DNA of 64,000 bases, from contig JAJEKV010000111.1 of NCBI GenBank assembly GCA_021234155.1, positions 1,060,968-1,124,967 of the forward strand, given 5' to 3'. The translations under genes were made by a program, and so were the position numbers. Below are positions 43,438 through 57,833 of the stretch, in pieces. How positions within the stretch are numbered: the stretch's first letter is position 1; each line of letters begins with the position of its first letter. Source of the DNA: Isoetes taiwanensis. Its lineage: Eukaryota; Streptophyta; Lycopodiopsida; Isoetales; Isoetaceae. The notes beneath the pieces are model-generated. The model had not been told where the DNA came from and ran no database searches. It saw only the letters and a program-made list of their open reading frames with translations.

Positions 43438-45010
43438 CACCCAAAGAAGAAGACTTTATACAACTAAGCATTATGTATGTACATCTGGTTTTGGTACCTA
43501 TGTGCATTCCCCCCCCCCAATTTGATAACCTTTTAGTGACGCCCTTCCCGACTTTTGTCTTTATTTATTGTGGTTTTATTGTCCAAAATCTATGTTTTGA
43601 TTCTCTCAACTGTACGAGCTACTAAACACGGATGATGTGCAATTTGTGATTGCTTATGCATGTAATTGCTATAATATGTATGTCTTCTCCTTCCCAACTG
43701 GGCCGTGAGGGCATGATCTTTTTATTATAAGAAGGGAGGTTCATTCCGATATTTCGATGCACAAGTGATCCAATCCAAATGCTATTTATGTTCAAAAAAT
43801 GGTCCTGGAATCTTTGGCTATCATTTTGGTAGCTAGATGTCTCTAACCTCCACTGTAAAATTTAATTTTAGAATTTTTAAAAGAACTCACCAGAAGTGAT
43901 GAGCAAAAAGGTAAACATGAATTATAGATTCGACTTAGCAAAGTTCAGCTAGATGCAAAGGTTAAAAGGTATTAAGTGCACGAAACATGAATTATAGATT
44001 CGACTTAGCAAAGTTCAGCTAGATGCAAAGGTCCAAGGTTAAAAGGTATTAAGTGCAGGGCCATTCTAGGTGCCACTATGTTGCATGATCTAGGCCGCCA
44101 AACAAGATGTGCATGGATCATTGACAGAGGCAAATAACAACATACACGGAGAATGCATCCGACCTTTCCCACTTCAAAGTCCACTAAAAGAGCATCAAAT
44201 GTTAAAATATTCCCCCTTCAAGCACGAAATTGAGATTGTCAGCTGGTTTTAGAGTTGGGAATGGAAGGGGGAGCCCCCTTTTCCGGCTTGGAAGGGCCTC
44301 CGACCGCGGTAACCGGGAGGGGGTCCCTTCCAAACCAAAGGGGCTTACCCCTTCCATTCCCCAACAAAATGGAAGTTGGGGAGCACATCGACCGTTGTCG
44401 CAAGAATCGAACCGCTTCTCCAAGAATCGGCAGCTTGGGAGCGATCGATTTGCCGCAAGAATCGAGCCGCTTCCTGAGTGTTTCGCAAGAATCGAGCCAT
44501 GCTTCGAGTTGTTTCTCGCCTTTTCCACTATTTATCATCTTCTTTTTTTTTCTCAAAACAATCCAACCGGTAATAGCCCGCTTTTTTTGAGTTTATCATT
44601 TTCCATTCTTCAGAATACGTAACTATGGGTCGGGCCGATGCACCTTCTACCATGGCCGCCTAAAGCCGCAATGTGTACTTATATCCTCGCTTTTGATTTC
44701 TTGACAATGTAGATTCAAAACCTAACCCTACACAATGCGGATTTTTAGCATCTTTGCATTCCAACAAAGAATTTAGTTCCGCGAACTAAGGACCCTAAAC
44801 TCGCTTTTCCTGATCAAATCATTTCCAAATTTTCCTGATATCATGTGCTCGTAATGCACAAAGATACTTTTTAGGTCATAAGATTTCAAGGTTACAGCCG
44901 CCAAAGAGTGATGAAATTAATTATGCCGATTTCTTCCTACCGTTTTGGTTTTCTTTTCTTTACCTGGATGAGCGGAAAGCTCGTCCCAACTTCCATTCCG
45001 CGGTGGAATT
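43438..45010. other. Spacer with a 70-base duplication and a GC-rich hairpin
   Basis: 43913-43978 and 43984-44057 are near-identical direct copies (ACATGAATTATAGATTCGAC, then CTTAGCAAAG and a shared TATTAAGTGCA end). 44254-44365 folds as a long inverted repeat. No gene is supported. Confidence 0.5.
44254..44365. repeat. 112-bp GC-rich inverted repeat
   Basis: The left arm 44254-44282 (GTTGGGAATGGAAGGGG...) pairs with 44337-44365 (...CCCCTTCCATTCCCCAAC) with few mismatches. An inner pair TTGGAAGGG/CCCTTCCAA extends the fold. The central sequence is GC-rich. It could be a foldback element or a hairpin RNA precursor; neither is shown. Confidence 0.65.
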
Positions 45011-45014
45011 GAGG

Positions 45015-45260
45015 ACACGTGGCACAATCAAAATGAATTCCAGCGACCTTCTTCTATTTTGTATGGATGAATAAATGGTCAACTTAACATTGCAAAATAA
45101 ACATTGCAAGATTCTTTTTGACTTATCAGCGGTCGAAATGGAACAAGGCACGATTTGGAGTAACAACAACTGTAGCTGTCCCACCGTACAGTCTTGAAAG
45201 GCCGTGCATACATATGACACGTGGACGGCTCACTTTTTTCTACGTCAGCGGATATAAGCC
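45015..45260 (+). promoter_or_regulatory. Enolase promoter elements: two G-boxes and a TATA-like box
   Basis: ACACGTGG occurs at 45015-45022 and 45217-45224. Both are G-box/ABRE-like sites bound by plant bZIP or bHLH factors. TATAAG at 45253-45258 lies about 36 bases before the ATG at 45294, leaving a very short leader, so the true start may differ. Confidence 0.5.
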
Positions 45261-45293
45261 GTTGATTTCCCCTGTTCTTCACATTGTCCATAA

Positions 45294-47390
<2,097 letters not shown>

Positions 47391-49118
47391 ACATCACCTC
47401 ATCGTAAGATTCCACGTATCAATTTTTGTATATAAATTGTTTCCAAATATGGAAAATAATGTGTAGCTGAATCAGCTACATGAAATAAAAGAAGAGCCGG
47501 GTATCATTTCAAGATATTCAAACCGTCAGAAGATGGTGATGATTTTGTTTCTTTCGTTGACAAGGATTTAGTTTTATGTGTTGTAGAGTTTTAAACCGCC
47601 AAAGAATGCAATTTGGATGGCAGTAAATAAATGTCAATGATATATCAATCTAATGGAAGGTTGACGGTGAGTATTGAAAATAGTTTTGGGTGTTCTAGAT
47701 TTCTAAGAATGACCGATTTTCAAAAATTGAACTTGCCTTTTATCGTCCAAAAAAAAAAAATTTATTTTTCTACAACTATTTTCAAATACCAGATTTTACT
47801 TTCTTAGAAAGATCAAACATATTTTTAGAGAAATGTTCATATTTTTAGGGAAGGAGCGTTTATTGTCTAATTTTGAACCAAGAACCAGCCGCTTAAATGG
47901 CTTAATTTGTGTATTCAGCAATGGACAGCTGGCATTTGGGGGTCCTTGTGACCATACTTAAAATATTCATTAAAGGACTAGGCAATGCAGCATCACAAAG
48001 CCAATTATCTTATATGGGTGTAATGTGGGGACAAGATTGATAGAAAGCAATGGTTTCGTCCTTTGTGACCCCATACTTAAATATTCATTAAAGGACTAGG
48101 CAATGCAGCATCACAAGCCAGCAATTATCTTATATGGGTGTAATGTGGGACAAGATTGATAGGGAAAGCAATAAAAATATCGAATCTATGCATCAAACAA
48201 CTCCGTGTCAAGTGTGGGGACATGATTGAAAGGTAAAGTAAACTATTGAATCTATGCAAAAGCAATTTGGTGAAAGAAAATTGCTATAAACCAATATAAA
48301 GGATGGCTATTATGACGAATATAAGAGGCGAAGATGGTGTTATCTTAAGAATATCCAAGATAATAACAGGGAATTTTTCTTTATATTTTTTGTACACTTT
48401 TTATATGATTTTGCAATGATTTACCATTGTATTCATCCGCGGTATTAAATAAGATTTCTGAAGGCACCCCTTCTAAATTAATTTTGAGTAGTGCAAATGG
48501 CTTTTTTGTTTGCATGGGATTTTCGTTGTACATTTTTTAATATGATTTTGCTATGATTTAGCCATCACATTCAACTCTTCATGTTCCGCTTTGAATCCCT
48601 AACCTAAAAGTTTATTTAATGACTACCATCATCAATTATTACATTAGTTTTTGTGAACCGAAGTTCCATTCCCTTTGCAAAGGACCAATCCTTCAAAGAC
48701 GATATCGTAAGGATTCGAGGAACCGCAGACTATTCAACCCTATCATCGGCAAAACTCCTCAAGACAGAAATACAACAAACTTCCATGAATAATTGATGTG
48801 AATTGAAAAAGAGATCAATAAAGGGATCAAATGAATTGGAATCGTAAGAAGTATATAACCGGATAGGTTAATAGGATCCGAAAGCAAGAGATTGTCGGTC
48901 AGGTGAGGATTCGCAGAAGAAGAATATCGATCTTGCTTCAAATGTCTTTCAAATGGTTGATCAATCGATCAATGCAAAGCCGAATGCACTCAATCGGGTT
49001 GTCGATCAACCCAAATGCTATTTTTTTTTCAACGTCATTTAAAAACTTCATTGTTCACCACCTATATCAAAAATCACATCCTTGCGCAAACAAGCTGATG
49101 CAACAACGCCGCGCGGTC
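47391..49118. other. Spacer with a 110-base tandem duplication
   Basis: 47944-48051 and 48062-48171 are near-identical direct copies (CATTAAAGGACTAGGCAATG...). No gene or RNA is recognised elsewhere in this AT-rich stretch. Confidence 0.5.
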
Positions 49119-50990
49119 CACATTGATCGCAGGTGTATGCATAATTTCCCTCCCAAAACGAGCCATTTTGGCAAACTCGGTTATTTCTTCCTCTCAGGTC
49201 TACCAATCCTCTATCATCATGGCCCCTAAGAAGGTTCTGGCTAAAATGCAAGGGATCATTGGTAGGTTCATTGCAGGAGGATCTAGTAGGAGATGCTGGA
49301 TCCCTATCTCTATGGAGGAATGTTGCAAACGTAAAAGGATGGGAGGTCTGGGAGTCATTAATATCGAGAAACAGGCCATTGCTTTGGCTGCAAAATACTT
49401 TTACAGGGCCTGCAACAACCAGATCAATCACCCTGTAAGTGCTCTTATTTCTCATTATATTAGAAAGTGTCACCCCTTTGGTTGGAGAAATCTCAAAATG
49501 CAGCTGCCTCACAGCATTTACTTTGACTTCACCATTCCTACCACCATGCCTTTGATTATCAAGAAATGGATTAGAGCATGGCTAAAGGTTAAAGGTATGT
49601 ACACTTGGAAAGAGGGACTTTCACAAGATCAACCCATTTTCTGGAGTCCCTCTCTCATTTTAGATGACCCTAATATTTGTCTTGCCACTAATTTCCCTAA
49701 GTTAGCCAAGCAATGGACTAATAGTGGAATAATCTATATAAGGGATATTACTGATGATTTTGTTTATCAGGAATCCAGCCTAGCAGGTCTAGGGGATGAT
49801 TCCATACTCAGAGATTGGTAGTTGGAGAATGGCATGATACGGATGTATTTTGGCATATTAATGGTTTCTGTGGTTACAGAGTAAACTTGGCCTACAGGTA
49901 TCTTAACAGGGACCAAGAAATATCCATTCACAGGAAATGGAATATTGATCCTGATAGAGCTTTCAAGAACTTGACCTTTATGTGGAAAAGTCCAATCCAC
50001 CCAAAAATCAAGGCCTTCATGTGGCAACTTTGGCACAAAGCTCTGGCCACCAACAGGAAAAGATGGAGGCTTAACATGTCTAATTCTGACATTTGTGTTA
50101 GATGCTTGCAGGATCGGGAAGATGAAGCACATCTTTTTAAAAATTGCCTATGGGCAGAATGGGCTCTGAAGCTAGCAGAAACTGAGCTGAATATTCCTGG
50201 CTTGTCCAATATGCAAACTATAGAGCTCTTCTTCCCTGAAAACCCAGTCGAATGGAGGAGATACATTCTCCTATGGAGAATGTGGAAAGGAAGAAATACC
50301 TTGATTTTCAAGGAGGAAATCATTTGGCCCAAAGACATTATTAAGCAGGCCCAATATGATATAAATTGGGTTTTGGAAGTGCTCGGGAATCAGAATTAAG
50401 ACTCAATTCCATTATTTATTGATGGTTTTCCCTTTGTTTGCAGGTAATACTTTGATTATGTTTAAGAGACTGAGGTGGAGGAGGATGAATCTCCATGCGA
50501 ATGCGATCTGGCTCACACAGTTTGGAGTTGAAGTTCCCAACGAGCACGGGGAGGAGTGTCAATGCAATTGTGCCTGCACCTCCTATTTTGATGAGAAAAG
50601 ATACATTCTATGCACTGCAAAAGACAAGAAAGACAGGTTCAATCCGGGAAAGGCCCATATGTGCAAATGCCCTTATTGCCTATTCATTGTGGCTAACAAA
50701 GGAATGGGAAGGAAGGATCATTCGAAGAGGGAGCCTAAGAAACGAAGATTTTCGGTTGAACACTGATCACCTGGCTAATCTAAATACCAGCTGATATATC
50801 TGCTTAAAACTGCCAAAAACTTTTACGCTCTATTTTTTATCTTGGATAGTTTGGTTTTATCAGGGTCTCTAACCTACCATTTCCTAAAGGTTATTTCTTA
50901 AAAAAGCTCTTAATAGCCATACGGACTTAATATATACTTCAGCCTTCAATTAAAAATAAAAAAAATAATTTCCCTCCCAAAACAGAGCTG
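49119..50990 (+). mobile_element. 5'-truncated L1-type LINE, ORF2 C-terminal part
   Basis: 49123-49821 continues as 49815-50399 with one frame change. It contains IMAPKKVLAKMQGIIGRF, then MGGLGVINIEKQAIALAAKY, the segment after the RT core of L1 elements, and the zf-RVT zinc-binding motif (SPIHPKIKAFMWQLWHKALA, then CVRCLQDREDEAHLFKNC). ORF2 ends at 50399. An A-rich tail lies near 50950-50970. The endonuclease and RT core are missing, as expected for incomplete reverse transcription. It belongs to the same broad class as the 22.4-25.4 kb LINE but the overlap is insufficient to prove the same family. Confidence 0.8.
50458..50766 (+). mobile_element. Cys-rich ORF downstream of LINE ORF2
   Basis: An ATG at 50458 gives 102 codons (a nearer ATG at 50419 is possible). 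The protein is basic, with a CQCNCAC cluster, then HMCKCPYC and a Lys/Arg-rich end (KREPKKRRFSVEH) resembling a nuclear localisation signal. It starts 20-60 bases after the ORF2 stop, inside the LINE 3' region. I do not recognise the family; it could be a real third ORF or the remains of a frame-shifted ORF2 end. Confidence 0.4.
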
Positions 50991-51059
50991 CAGATCAATA
51001 GATATGAAGAAAAGTATATAATGTTGGAAAATGGAACAGTGGAAACCCTAAGACCGTCA

Positions 51060-51790
51060 CTGAAAATCACTGTCCAAACATCAGCAAATAAAATACCTTT
51101 GAAAGAACTCTGAGAGAGCTTTCTAATGGTTAGTTTTGTGAGAAACTGAGTCATAGAGAAATAGATATGAACAAAAATGTAATATGAACCACAAAGTGGT
51201 GCAGGCTCTAAATCTGTGTTTTTGCTATGGAAACACCATTAAGACACATATAAATCATATATATTCAGAAAGATCTCTGAGAGGGCTTTCCAACATGAAA
51301 AATTTCAGCTGAAACGGAGTTTAAATTCTCCAGATACGATAAAAAATGTTTGGGCAACACCATGAGCACTTCAGGTTTTTTGTGCCCTCGATTTGCAGCC
51401 CAAAAATTTGTGTTTTTTGTGAGGAAATATTATCAAACATAAATAAATTATGTATCAATAGAAAGAGCTCTGAGATGGCTTTCTACAAAATTCAGCTGAA
51501 ACGGAGCTCTAGATCTTCAAATATGATCAAAAGTGTTTGGGCAGCATCACGAGCACTTCAAGGTTTTTTGGGCACCCAATTTGCAGCCCAAAAATATGTG
51601 TTTCTGATGTAAAACGATTAATAAAACATATGCAAATCAAATGCCGACATAAATAACTCTGAATTGGCTTTCCGATGCAATAAATTTTGGCTGAAACAGA
51701 CTTCTAGATCTCCAGTTATGATCGAAAACGTGTGACCGACTTTCAGAGCACCATTAGAGCATGTGCCGAGTTGAACCTGTTCACGAATAA
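51060..51790. repeat. Four diverged tandem units of about 185 bases
   Basis: Units share CTCTGAGA-GGCTTTC, then TTCAGCTGAAACGGAG, then AGATC/TCCAGATA-GATCAAAA-TGTTTGGGC, then GAGCACTTCA-GGTTTTTTG, then TTTGCAGCCCAAAAA. Units are near 51110, 51270, 51465 and 51650. They abut the 3' side of the copia element to the right and may be its non-coding tandem 3' region or a separate satellite. Confidence 0.65.
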
Positions 51791-51799
51791 AGCAAAGCA

Positions 51800-54700
51800 A
51801 AATATCCAAATGCTTTGTTTTAGGATGATATCTGAAGTCTTTTGTCAGCTCAACAACACTTTGATTGCCACAATAAAGTTATGACATGAGAGATGGATAC
51901 CTGCAAATCAACTAATAAGTTCTTGAGCCAAAGCATTTCCTGTACCTCTGTGCTTATAGCTTTGATTTCAGCTTCGGTCGGTACTCTCGGAGACTGTGGA
52001 TTGTTTCTTGCTGAGTCAAGTGATCATGTTGGACCCAAGTTTAGTAAGCATCCATGTTGTAGACTTTCGAGATTTGAAATAATTACCATAATCTGCATCA
52101 GTATAGATGGTGAGCTGTAAATTTGATGATTTACCATAAAAAGGACCTTCATCCAAAGTGCCTTTCAGATATGCTAGAACTCTCTTAACAGCTCGCCAAT
52201 GAGATGTTCTAGGCTGTGATATAAACCTGCTAAGAATTGCAGCAGCAAAAGAAATATCTGGCCTACTTACTGTCAAATAAATGAGCGCACCTACAATACT
52301 ACGATATAGTGAAGAATTACACTCATCTGCATCAAGATCCAAATCAAGTTGGCCTGTTTCGAAAGGGGAAGATGCTGCCTGCAATCCTCCATATGAAACT
52401 GCTGCAATAATTCCTTGCTATATTTTTGCTGTGAAATATAAATGCCATCTCTTTGCTACCTTATTTCAAGGCCTATCGTGCATAAGCCCTAAATCAGTCA
52501 TCTGAAAAGTCTCCACAAGATCATGTTTTAGATTTGCTATCAATTTAGATGCATTCCCTATGAGGATTAAATCATCAACGTACAAGACAACAATAGACAG
52601 TCCTTTCTCTGTTGTCTTAGCATAAAGGTTTGAATCCGCATTGCTTCGATGATATCCATGATGCCAACACCGTGGTGCCTGCTTCAGACAATAAAGACTC
52701 TTCCTCAGCTTGCAAACAAGAGACTCTTTACCTTTGATCTCAAATCCCAAATGTTGAGTCATATAAACTTCTTCTCACCATTTAAAAATGCAGACTTGAA
52801 GTCCATATGGGATAATGGCCATGCTTTCATTGTTGCTAACGCTATTACAGCTCTTACAATAGCTATCCGAGCTACAGAAGCAAACACTTCCTCATAATCT
52901 AATCCTTTCTGTTGGGAATAACCCTTCGCTACCAAACGAGCCTTATACTTGGAAATAGATCCATCCGAATGAAATTTGGTGCGGAAAACCCACTTATTTC
53001 CAATAGCCTTTTTATGAGAAGGTAAAGACAAGATCCCAAGTGTTTTGCTGAACAAGCATATTGTATTCTTCAGCCGTGGCATCTTGCCATTTTTTATCTG
53101 CAACAGCTTCTTGAAAGGACATTGGATCATGATGATCCACAATGTTAGCAAGCAGAGCCAAATTGCAAGGTTCAGCTCTCTGTAGTTCCTTGGCAAGGCT
53201 TCTATTATATGCAAAAGTTTCTCTTGCAGCAAACTCAGGTGTCAAAAACAAATCAGAATCATTTATACCTTGCTGATCCAAATTGGGCACTAAAGGTGGG
53301 TCAGAAAAATCATCCCACAAACAAAAGAGGAAGGCACAGAAGTGGGAATAGCAGCAGATGCATCCAAAGGCTGTGTTGCAGCTATGAGTTCTCTAATTAA
53401 CTCCATTCCGTCAAACTGAGTTTCAGGTAAACCAGTCCAAATAGATGCATCATACATGGCATCTTCCACAAACACAACACTTCTAGAGACCAACAATTGT
53501 TTGATAACAGGGTCATAAAGCTTATAACCATTCTGTTCAAGGGGGTAACCAATGAAAATACTTTTAACGACCCTGTCATGCTCTTTATCTAATGCCTTTA
53601 GCTTCTCTATGGGAAGAGAAGCATATGCGAGAGACCCAAAAACTTGCAAATCAGATACATCAGGTTTTTCATCATAAAAAGCCTCAAACGTCATTTTACC
53701 TTGCACGTATTTGGTAGGCGCTCTATTGGCCAAGTAGCAAGATGTAAGGACTCCTTCACCCCAAAATTTATTTGGCAACTTAGCGAGTAAGATCTAATAA
53801 GGATCGGTTTTTGCATTCTACAACGCCATTTTACTGATGGGCAGATGGAATGGTTAACTGCCTATGAATTCCATGCTCCAATAGAAATTCATTGAAAGCA
53901 TTGGAAATATATTCTCCGACACTATCGCTTCGCAAAGCCTTAATGTGCAAAACAGTCTGATTTTCTATCAAAATTTTGAAATGTTTAAAGTTTGTGAATA
54001 CCTCTCCTTTTGAATGCAAAACGTAAATTCAAGCATATCTGCTATAATCATCAATGAACATTAAGAAATACTTGTTTTCACCCAACGAAGAAGACCGCAT
54101 ATGATGTAGATCACTATGCACCAACTCTAAAGGTTTCTTTGCTCGATGAACAGCCTGCAGAGGATATGGTAAATTTGGTTGCTTTCCAACAACACAAGCA
54201 TGAGAAACCAATTTGTGAGACTTCAAATTTGGCAAGCCAGGTACCATCTTAAATTTGGAAACATCCCCAAGTGCAAGCCCACTTACATGACCAAATCTTT
54301 GATGCCAAAGGTGCTCAGCCTCCAAATTTTGAGCAAACAATCCCACATTCAACCTTAGTTGGGCAGCCTTTAAAATAATAAAGGCCATCTTTCAATTCAG
54401 CCTCAGCGAGAACATGAAAATCATATACATCCTGATCAACAAAAGGGTCTTTTCCAAACAAATAAGCTTTCCCTTTAGAAAATATGACATGCTTTCCAGC
54501 CTTATCAAATTCTGAAACACTTAAAAAACTCGTCTTTAAGCCTGGTGCCAGCATAACATTACATACACCCTTAACACCTTCCTGGCCAGGAACCTGAAAA
54601 GCCAACTCTCCCTTGCCAACAATTGGCAAAGTTTGACCATTTCCCATTCTGAGTTGGCCTCCTTCATAGTGTTCAAGATTATTCAAATCTTGTTCTTCCC

Positions 54701-55725
54701 CTGTTATGCTTAGTAGCACCAGAATCAAGCAAGAATCTACCACAAAGAGGATCTTTACTAGCCACATTAATGTATTCTATGTTATTGAATGCACAAGCAA
54801 TAACAACATTAATGTATTCCACATTATTGGATTCACAAGCAACGGCACTGATTTCCTCCTTATCAAATTTCCTGCCACCTGCTTTTACATGTGGGCATTC
54901 ATTCTTGAAATGACCTTTCTCGCCACAAGTATAGCATTTAAGCTGTTTCTTCTCAAATTTTCTTGGAGCACCTGAAATATCCTTCTCATCAGATTTCTTT
55001 TACCTTGAAATTTCTTATCTGATTTGGAACATGCAGTTGTTCAGAGCTCTTGCATCTTTGATATATGACTACTTCCTCCTGAGTACAAGTAATGTTTAAA
55101 TAAATTGTGTCATCATACCGAATTTTCCCTACAATAATATCATACTGAGAGGGAAAAATCACCAAGATTTCCTATATAAGATCATGTTCTCCCATACTGC
55201 CACCTGCTGCGTTAAACTGTAAATGCCATGATTTCATTTGACTCAAAAAATAGTCATAACATGATTAAAATTCACTAAGGAAGCACATCGAATTTTTTCC
55301 TTAACCATCATCTGAGTGGCTTTGCCCTTTGCAGCCGAAGACTTTTCTAAATAAACCCACAAGTCCTGGAATTCTGTAAATGAATTTAACTGATCTCCAA
55401 AAGTATCATTGGACATTATTTTTACTAAGGCAAGAGCAAGAGAATTTCTTTCAGCAGCTTTCTCATCCTTATTGCTCCTGAACCGGCTATCTGATTCCAC
55501 CAAATTGTTAAAGCAAAACAAGGAAAAGGGACGATTAGGTCAAAACATGACACAAAAGGATGACTACGCAAAACGGGATGATTAGGGCCAGAAAACAGAC
55601 GATTAGGGCATAAATTTGGCCGATTTGAATAACAGAAGGTTATTTTGCCAAAATTTTGTCGCAAAAAACTAACAATTTTCACTCCTAGCCAATTCTCCTC
55701 GAGCAGGCTCTGATATCATATCAGG
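51800..55725 (-). mobile_element. Copia retrotransposon B, gag-pol internal region
   Basis: On the minus strand, from right to left: gag remnant (55243-55682); a perfect CCHC knuckle CYTCGEKGHFKNEC near 54915-54960; protease site LLDSGATKHN near 54705-54735; GAG-pre-integrase; integrase (54388 to about 53290, with HQRFGHVSG and LVHSDLHHM); RT (53320 to about 52120, with the catalytic LYVDDLILIG near 52570); RNase H (52110 to about 51800, with SKKQSTVSESTD). Frames break several times between blocks, so it is inactive. At about 55690-55710 the minus strand reads TGATATCAGAGCC, a decayed tRNA-Met primer site. Confidence 0.85.
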
Positions 55726-55930
55726 ATTGATGAACTCAGAGAAGAGATCAACACAAGAAGCGAAAACGTTAAAGAAGGCAAACGAGACAAAACTTAAATT
55801 AGACTGAAGTAACCTGATTACATTTTTGAAGATCCCATGCACGCTTCTACGCTGACACATACACATACATGTCTCTAATAAGATCACATGTGTCCTAAAC
55901 AGTTATATGTTTCATTTATTGTAACATATC
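55726..55930 (-). repeat. Probable copia B 5' LTR remnant
   Basis: The sequence starts right after the decayed primer site with TGATGAACTCAG (plus strand). No matching LTR is found left of the element, so the extent is only a guess. Confidence 0.35.
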
Positions 55931-57038
55931 GTTCAAATAAAGCATTAGTAACAGCATGAGCAATCCATGGCCTGATTTGAAAGACCTGATGATGTTTGCA
56001 AGGAGCTTCTTCATAGTTTTAGTCCGCTCATGGTTTCAAGGTTTAAAAAAGGAAAAACAGGCAGAGCATTTGAGCCTGAAAACTCTAAATCATCTCTACA
56101 AAATAAATGCAATATCTGGACATCATCTCTAAGAAATCAAAAAACTCGAAATCATCTTTGCAAAAACAAATGCAATATCTGGACGATAACATGAAAAAAA
56201 AACCTTAATCATCTGTGGCCTACATGCCGAGGATAAGCAATCCCCCAAATTATGTAAAGGAAATGCATAATCCAAAATACGAATTTCCAAATCATAGGGA
56301 AAGCTACAGATCCGATTTTTGGAACATTGAAATTTATTTTTGATGGGTAAAAGATTTGAAACTTAGAAAACTAATTTGAAAAAAAATCCAAAAAGTTTTT
56401 TACTTGCCGAGAAAAGCCAACTTTAAAGAATAGATATCATCACACATTGGTATATTAAAAAGTCATTATAGACCAATATAGTTTTCTCAAAAAAATACTA
56501 TCCATTTTAACAAACCACTATGGCATGTAGTTTTCTTATATAGAATAAATTCATACATGAAAACCCATGTATGCCATGGTTTTAGGTGATTCGATACTAA
56601 TTAAATATAATAGTTCATTTTAAAACTTATGGGGGGCTGAAAACTTATTAAGAAAATGTACATTAGAGCAAAACCATCTGCCACATTGCAGCATACAATA
56701 TCTAAATGAATCATACATAAGTATTAATCTGAAGATTAAAAATCCAAATATGACTCTTCACTTCATCGTTTATTGATGAAGATATACATGCTTTGACAAT
56801 GCGTTGCTTAGCTGCAGTGAGCATTTCAGCATCAAGGCCAGATTTCCTCAAGGACTTGGGTACACTGCCAATCAGACCTGCTCACTATTCAAGTTGCAAT
56901 TGAAGAGACTTTGAAGTCACAACCAAGCTAGTCTATGTGCTGACACAAGAAGAAACAATGCTCAATGGTCCCATCCCTGAGCGCATTACCATATCTAGAA
57001 GGGTGTCATTGTAATTGAAAGAAGTTCAGACTATGGAT
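55931..57038. other. Unassigned AT-rich spacer
   Basis: No supported gene or RNA. A short repeated phrase (AAATGCAATATCTGGAC) occurs twice near 56105 and 56168. Confidence 0.4.
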
Positions 57039-57833
57039 TATAGGATTATGAAAGCTGAACTTGGAATATAACGAAGCTATCTCGACGAGCTGTTGGAGCT
57101 TCAATTGCAAAAATTGGAAGCACAAGAAAGAAACCCCTTTCTCTTTATTTCCTTCGTGCCCTTAAAAACAAAGATTCGATATTTGCATGCCCTAAAAAAA
57201 ATACTTACCTAACCAAACCATTAACACACATTAAAAAAATAAAGGGGCGACATAGAAATACAGTGGCACTCTAGATGTACTAATTAGTAGGCCTTGTGCA
57301 ATATGCCCATCAAATCATATAAAAATCATTAGAAAAAATGTATAAAAATGAAAAGGAACCTCCTGTTATTATGCTAGATATTTGACATAGAAATTGAATT
57401 GACATAGGTTAGGGTCATGCAATACCTCTAGTGGAAGCATGCCTGCCTTTGCTAATAACGTTTCATATGGTGTTTGGGGTATTGCCCCGAATTCTCCAAG
57501 CAAGAACCTCTTTTGCACTTTTTTAGTTTCGTCCTAATTCTTCTTTGATAAGCCTGCCCCCCAAATTGGACTACCATAAGGGATTACTGGTTCCATTTGA
57601 ACACCATATAACAATCGTCTCAACTTTCAGTGATCAAATTTGTTGATTTTACATTGATGAACCATACTGCATAATGCCCGCATGCCATTGGAAGCCCTCG
57701 TTTGTGCTGCCACATTCCATCTATTATTCTTGATATTTCAATACCAAGATAGTTATACTCACTTACTTTCCGTAAAGGTATTCAATAAAGAAAATTTAGT
57801 ATTATGCTCCCCAAACACCATATTTTTTTACTT
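57039..57833 (-). mobile_element. 5'-truncated LINE, near copy of 40033-40825
   Basis: It is collinear with 40033-40825 in the same orientation with only scattered single-base differences and small indels. It starts at the same 3' terminus (TATAGGATTATGAAAGCTG on the plus strand) and ends abruptly before the RT FADD box, the pattern of target-primed reverse transcription with 5' truncation. Confidence 0.8.

Noticed and set aside
44202-44622. Four overlapping ORFs of 105-130 codons on both strands
   Set aside because: They lie over the GC-rich inverted repeat and open on both strands because of its low stop content; no motif is shared with a known family.
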